From: Chrysochromulina tobinii
Taxonomy: Eukaryota; Haptophyta; Prymnesiales; Chrysochromulinaceae
Direction: 5' to 3'
Assembly: GCA_001275005.1 (NCBI GenBank)
Contig: JWZX01001944.1
Location: 1 to 10,128 of the forward strand
Length of the DNA stretch: 10,128 bases
Below are positions 8,724 through 10,128 of this stretch, piece by piece (position 1 is the first letter of the stretch; each line of letters begins with the position of its first letter). Below the pieces are notes generated by a model. It ran no database searches. It was not told the origin of the DNA and saw only the letters and a list, made by a program, of their open reading frames with translations. Position numbers and translations under genes: made by a program.

Positions 8724-10128
8724 TATGAGTGCGCCGAGCGCCGAGATTCGAGAGCCTCGTTGTACTTGGCGTTGTCGCAACCGAGCCAGAGCCCTTGCGA
8801 GTGTGACGCTTGAAGGAGATGAGTGTGTCACAGGGACTCAGGGTTCCGATTGCTCTTGAGTCGGAGACTGCTGTGCAATCACCCTTGCGAGTGTGGCGCT
8901 TAACGCAGATGAGTGTGTCAGGGTTCCGATCATCGCCGAGCTTTGCACGCGTCGAGCTTGGCGAGCTTGGCGAGCTTGGCATTGTCGCAACCGAGCCTGT
9001 GTCACTGGGCTCTGATCATCGCGGAGCTGTGCACGCATCGCCTCGAGAACCTCGTTGTACTTGGCGTTGTCGAAACCGAGACAGCAGAGGCCTTTTGCGA
9101 GTATGACGCTTGAAGGAAATGAGTGTGACAGGGTTCCGATCGCTCTTGCGTCGGAGGCGGCTGTGCACTCGCCCCTGCGAGTGTGGCGCTTAACGGAGAT
9201 GAGTGTGTCAAGGTTCCGATCATCGCGAGCTGTGCACGCATCGCCTCGTCGAGCTTGGCGAGCTTGGCGCTGTGGCAACCGAGCCACAGCATCGCACTCT
9301 TGCGAGTGTGGCGTGTGACGGAGATGAGTGTGTCTAAGTGTGTCAGGGTTCCGATCATCGCCGAGCTGTGCACGCATCGCCTTAGCATCGCCTCGTCGAG
9401 CTTCTGGCGAGCTTCTCGTTGTCGCAACCGAGCCAGAGCCCTTGCGAGTGTGACGCTTGAAGCAGATGAGTGTGTCACTGGGTTCCGATGATCGCCGAGC
9501 TGTGCACGCATCGCTTCGAGAACCTCGTTGTACTTGGCGTTGTCGAAACCGAGCCAGAGCCCTTGCAAGTGTGACACTTGAAGGAGATGAGTGTGTCAGG
9601 GACTCAGGGTTCCGATCGCTCTTGCGTCGGAGGCGGCTGTGCACTCGCCCCTGCGAGTGTGGCGCTCAACGGAGATGAGTGTGTCAAGGTTCCGATCATC
9701 GCGAGCTGTGCACGCATCGCCTCGTCGAGCTTGGCGAGCTTGGCGCTGTGGCAACCGAGCCACAGCATCGCACTCTTGCGAGTGTGTGGCTTGACGGAGA
9801 GATGAGTGTGTCTAAGCGTGTCAGGGTTCCGATCATCGCCGAGCTGTGCACGCATCGCCTTAGCATCGCCTCGTCGAGCTTCTGGCGAGCTTCTCGTTGT
9901 CGCAACCGAGCCAGCGCCCTTGCGAGTGTGACGCTTGAAGCAGATGAGTGCATGTGTCACTGGGTTCCGATGCTGGGCGAGCTGTGCACGCATCGCTTCG
10001 AGAACCTCGTTGTACTTGGCGTTGCCGCAACCGAGCCAGAGCCCTTGCAAGTGTGACACTTGAAGGAGATGAGTGTGTCAGGGACTCAGGGTTCCGATCG
10101 CTCTTGCGTCGGAGGCGGCTGTGCAATC
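8724..10128. repeat. Higher-order tandem repeat array (A-B-C-D subunits, 476-482 nt), continuing past the window
   Basis: Every subunit carries a core of gttccgat(c)atcgccgagctgtgc-like sequence and ends near gagatgagtgtgtca. Using ttccgat as the marker, copies begin at 8844, 8924, 9011 (as tctgat), 9134, 9214, 9349, 9483, 9610, 9690, 9827, 9965 and 10092. Spacings of 80, 135, 134, 127 and then 80, 137, 138, 127 nt define subunits A, B, C and D. The whole unit recurs at 9131, 9607 and 10089 (periods 476 and 482). The first unit (8841-9130) is only 290 nt and an incomplete D-type subunit precedes it from about 8724. Subunit A lacks the region with the 'gcaaccgagcc' motif found in B, C and D. 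The array appears to be satellite-like; lengths are not multiples of three. Confidence 0.93.
9566..9598. other. Short inverted repeats at the end of subunit D
   Basis: caagtg-tga-cacttg (9566-9580) is a perfect 6-bp stem, repeated at 10048-10062. An alternative stem pairs tgacac (9572-9577) with gtgtca (9593-9598). In C-type and early D-type subunits the first becomes cgagtg-tga-cgcttg, which could still pair in RNA through two G-U pairs. Whether it folds or is transcribed is unknown. Confidence 0.5.

Noticed and set aside
8838-9644. 268-residue minus-strand frame across the repeat array
   Set aside because: The repeats are read in different frames along it because block lengths are not multiples of three, so the peptide has no consistent repeat. 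Open frames in both strands here reflect the composition of the unit.
8724-10128. CRISPR array
   Set aside because: Repeats are 80-138 nt, diverged and contiguous, without short identical repeats separated by unique spacers, and the surrounding genes are eukaryotic.

Overview
The window looks like nuclear DNA of a GC-rich unicellular eukaryote, most likely a flagellated microalga such as a haptophyte, pelagophyte or prasinophyte. The evidence is a single 2.4-thousand-residue multidomain coding frame built from eukaryotic modules (IQ, WW, EF-hand and Sfi1-like motifs), two genes in tail-to-tail orientation without operon structure, and a complex minisatellite. The lineage is inferred from composition and domain content; no marker gene fixes it.

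Region 1 (about 37-7278, plus strand) is one giant open frame that I read as a basal-body or centrosome scaffold. In order it carries seven IQ motifs, long charged and Ala/Glu-rich helical stretches, acidic repeats, a CEP164-like WW module interrupted by about 47 extra residues, a pair of EF-hands, a roughly 260-residue Ala/Glu/Arg helix, Trp-rich Sfi1-like (centrin-binding type) repeats, and a disordered Ser/Thr/Pro/Ala tail. At least ten short tandem repeats lie inside it. Every one I measured has a period divisible by three, which supports a real, translated frame.

Region 2 (7279-7532) is a short convergent intergenic stretch with an 18-nt direct repeat. Region 3 (7533-8030, minus strand) is a small gene for a basic 165-residue protein whose C-terminal helices resemble the C-terminal region shared by PYM and eIF2A; this assignment is tentative. 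Region 4 (8031 to about 8723) is non-coding upstream DNA with an AT-richer patch and a small inverted repeat.

Region 5 (about 8724 to the window end) is a higher-order tandem array. Four related subunits of about 80, 135, 134 and 127 nt form a unit of 476-482 nt, preceded by a shortened copy of about 290 nt. Its periods are not multiples of three, so it is probably non-coding satellite, although one strand retains peptide-like stretches.

The two genes show no direct functional link. The most unusual item is the giant protein, which joins calmodulin-type binding sites (IQ), its own Ca2+-binding EF-hands, a distal-appendage-like WW module and centrin-binding-type repeats in one chain.
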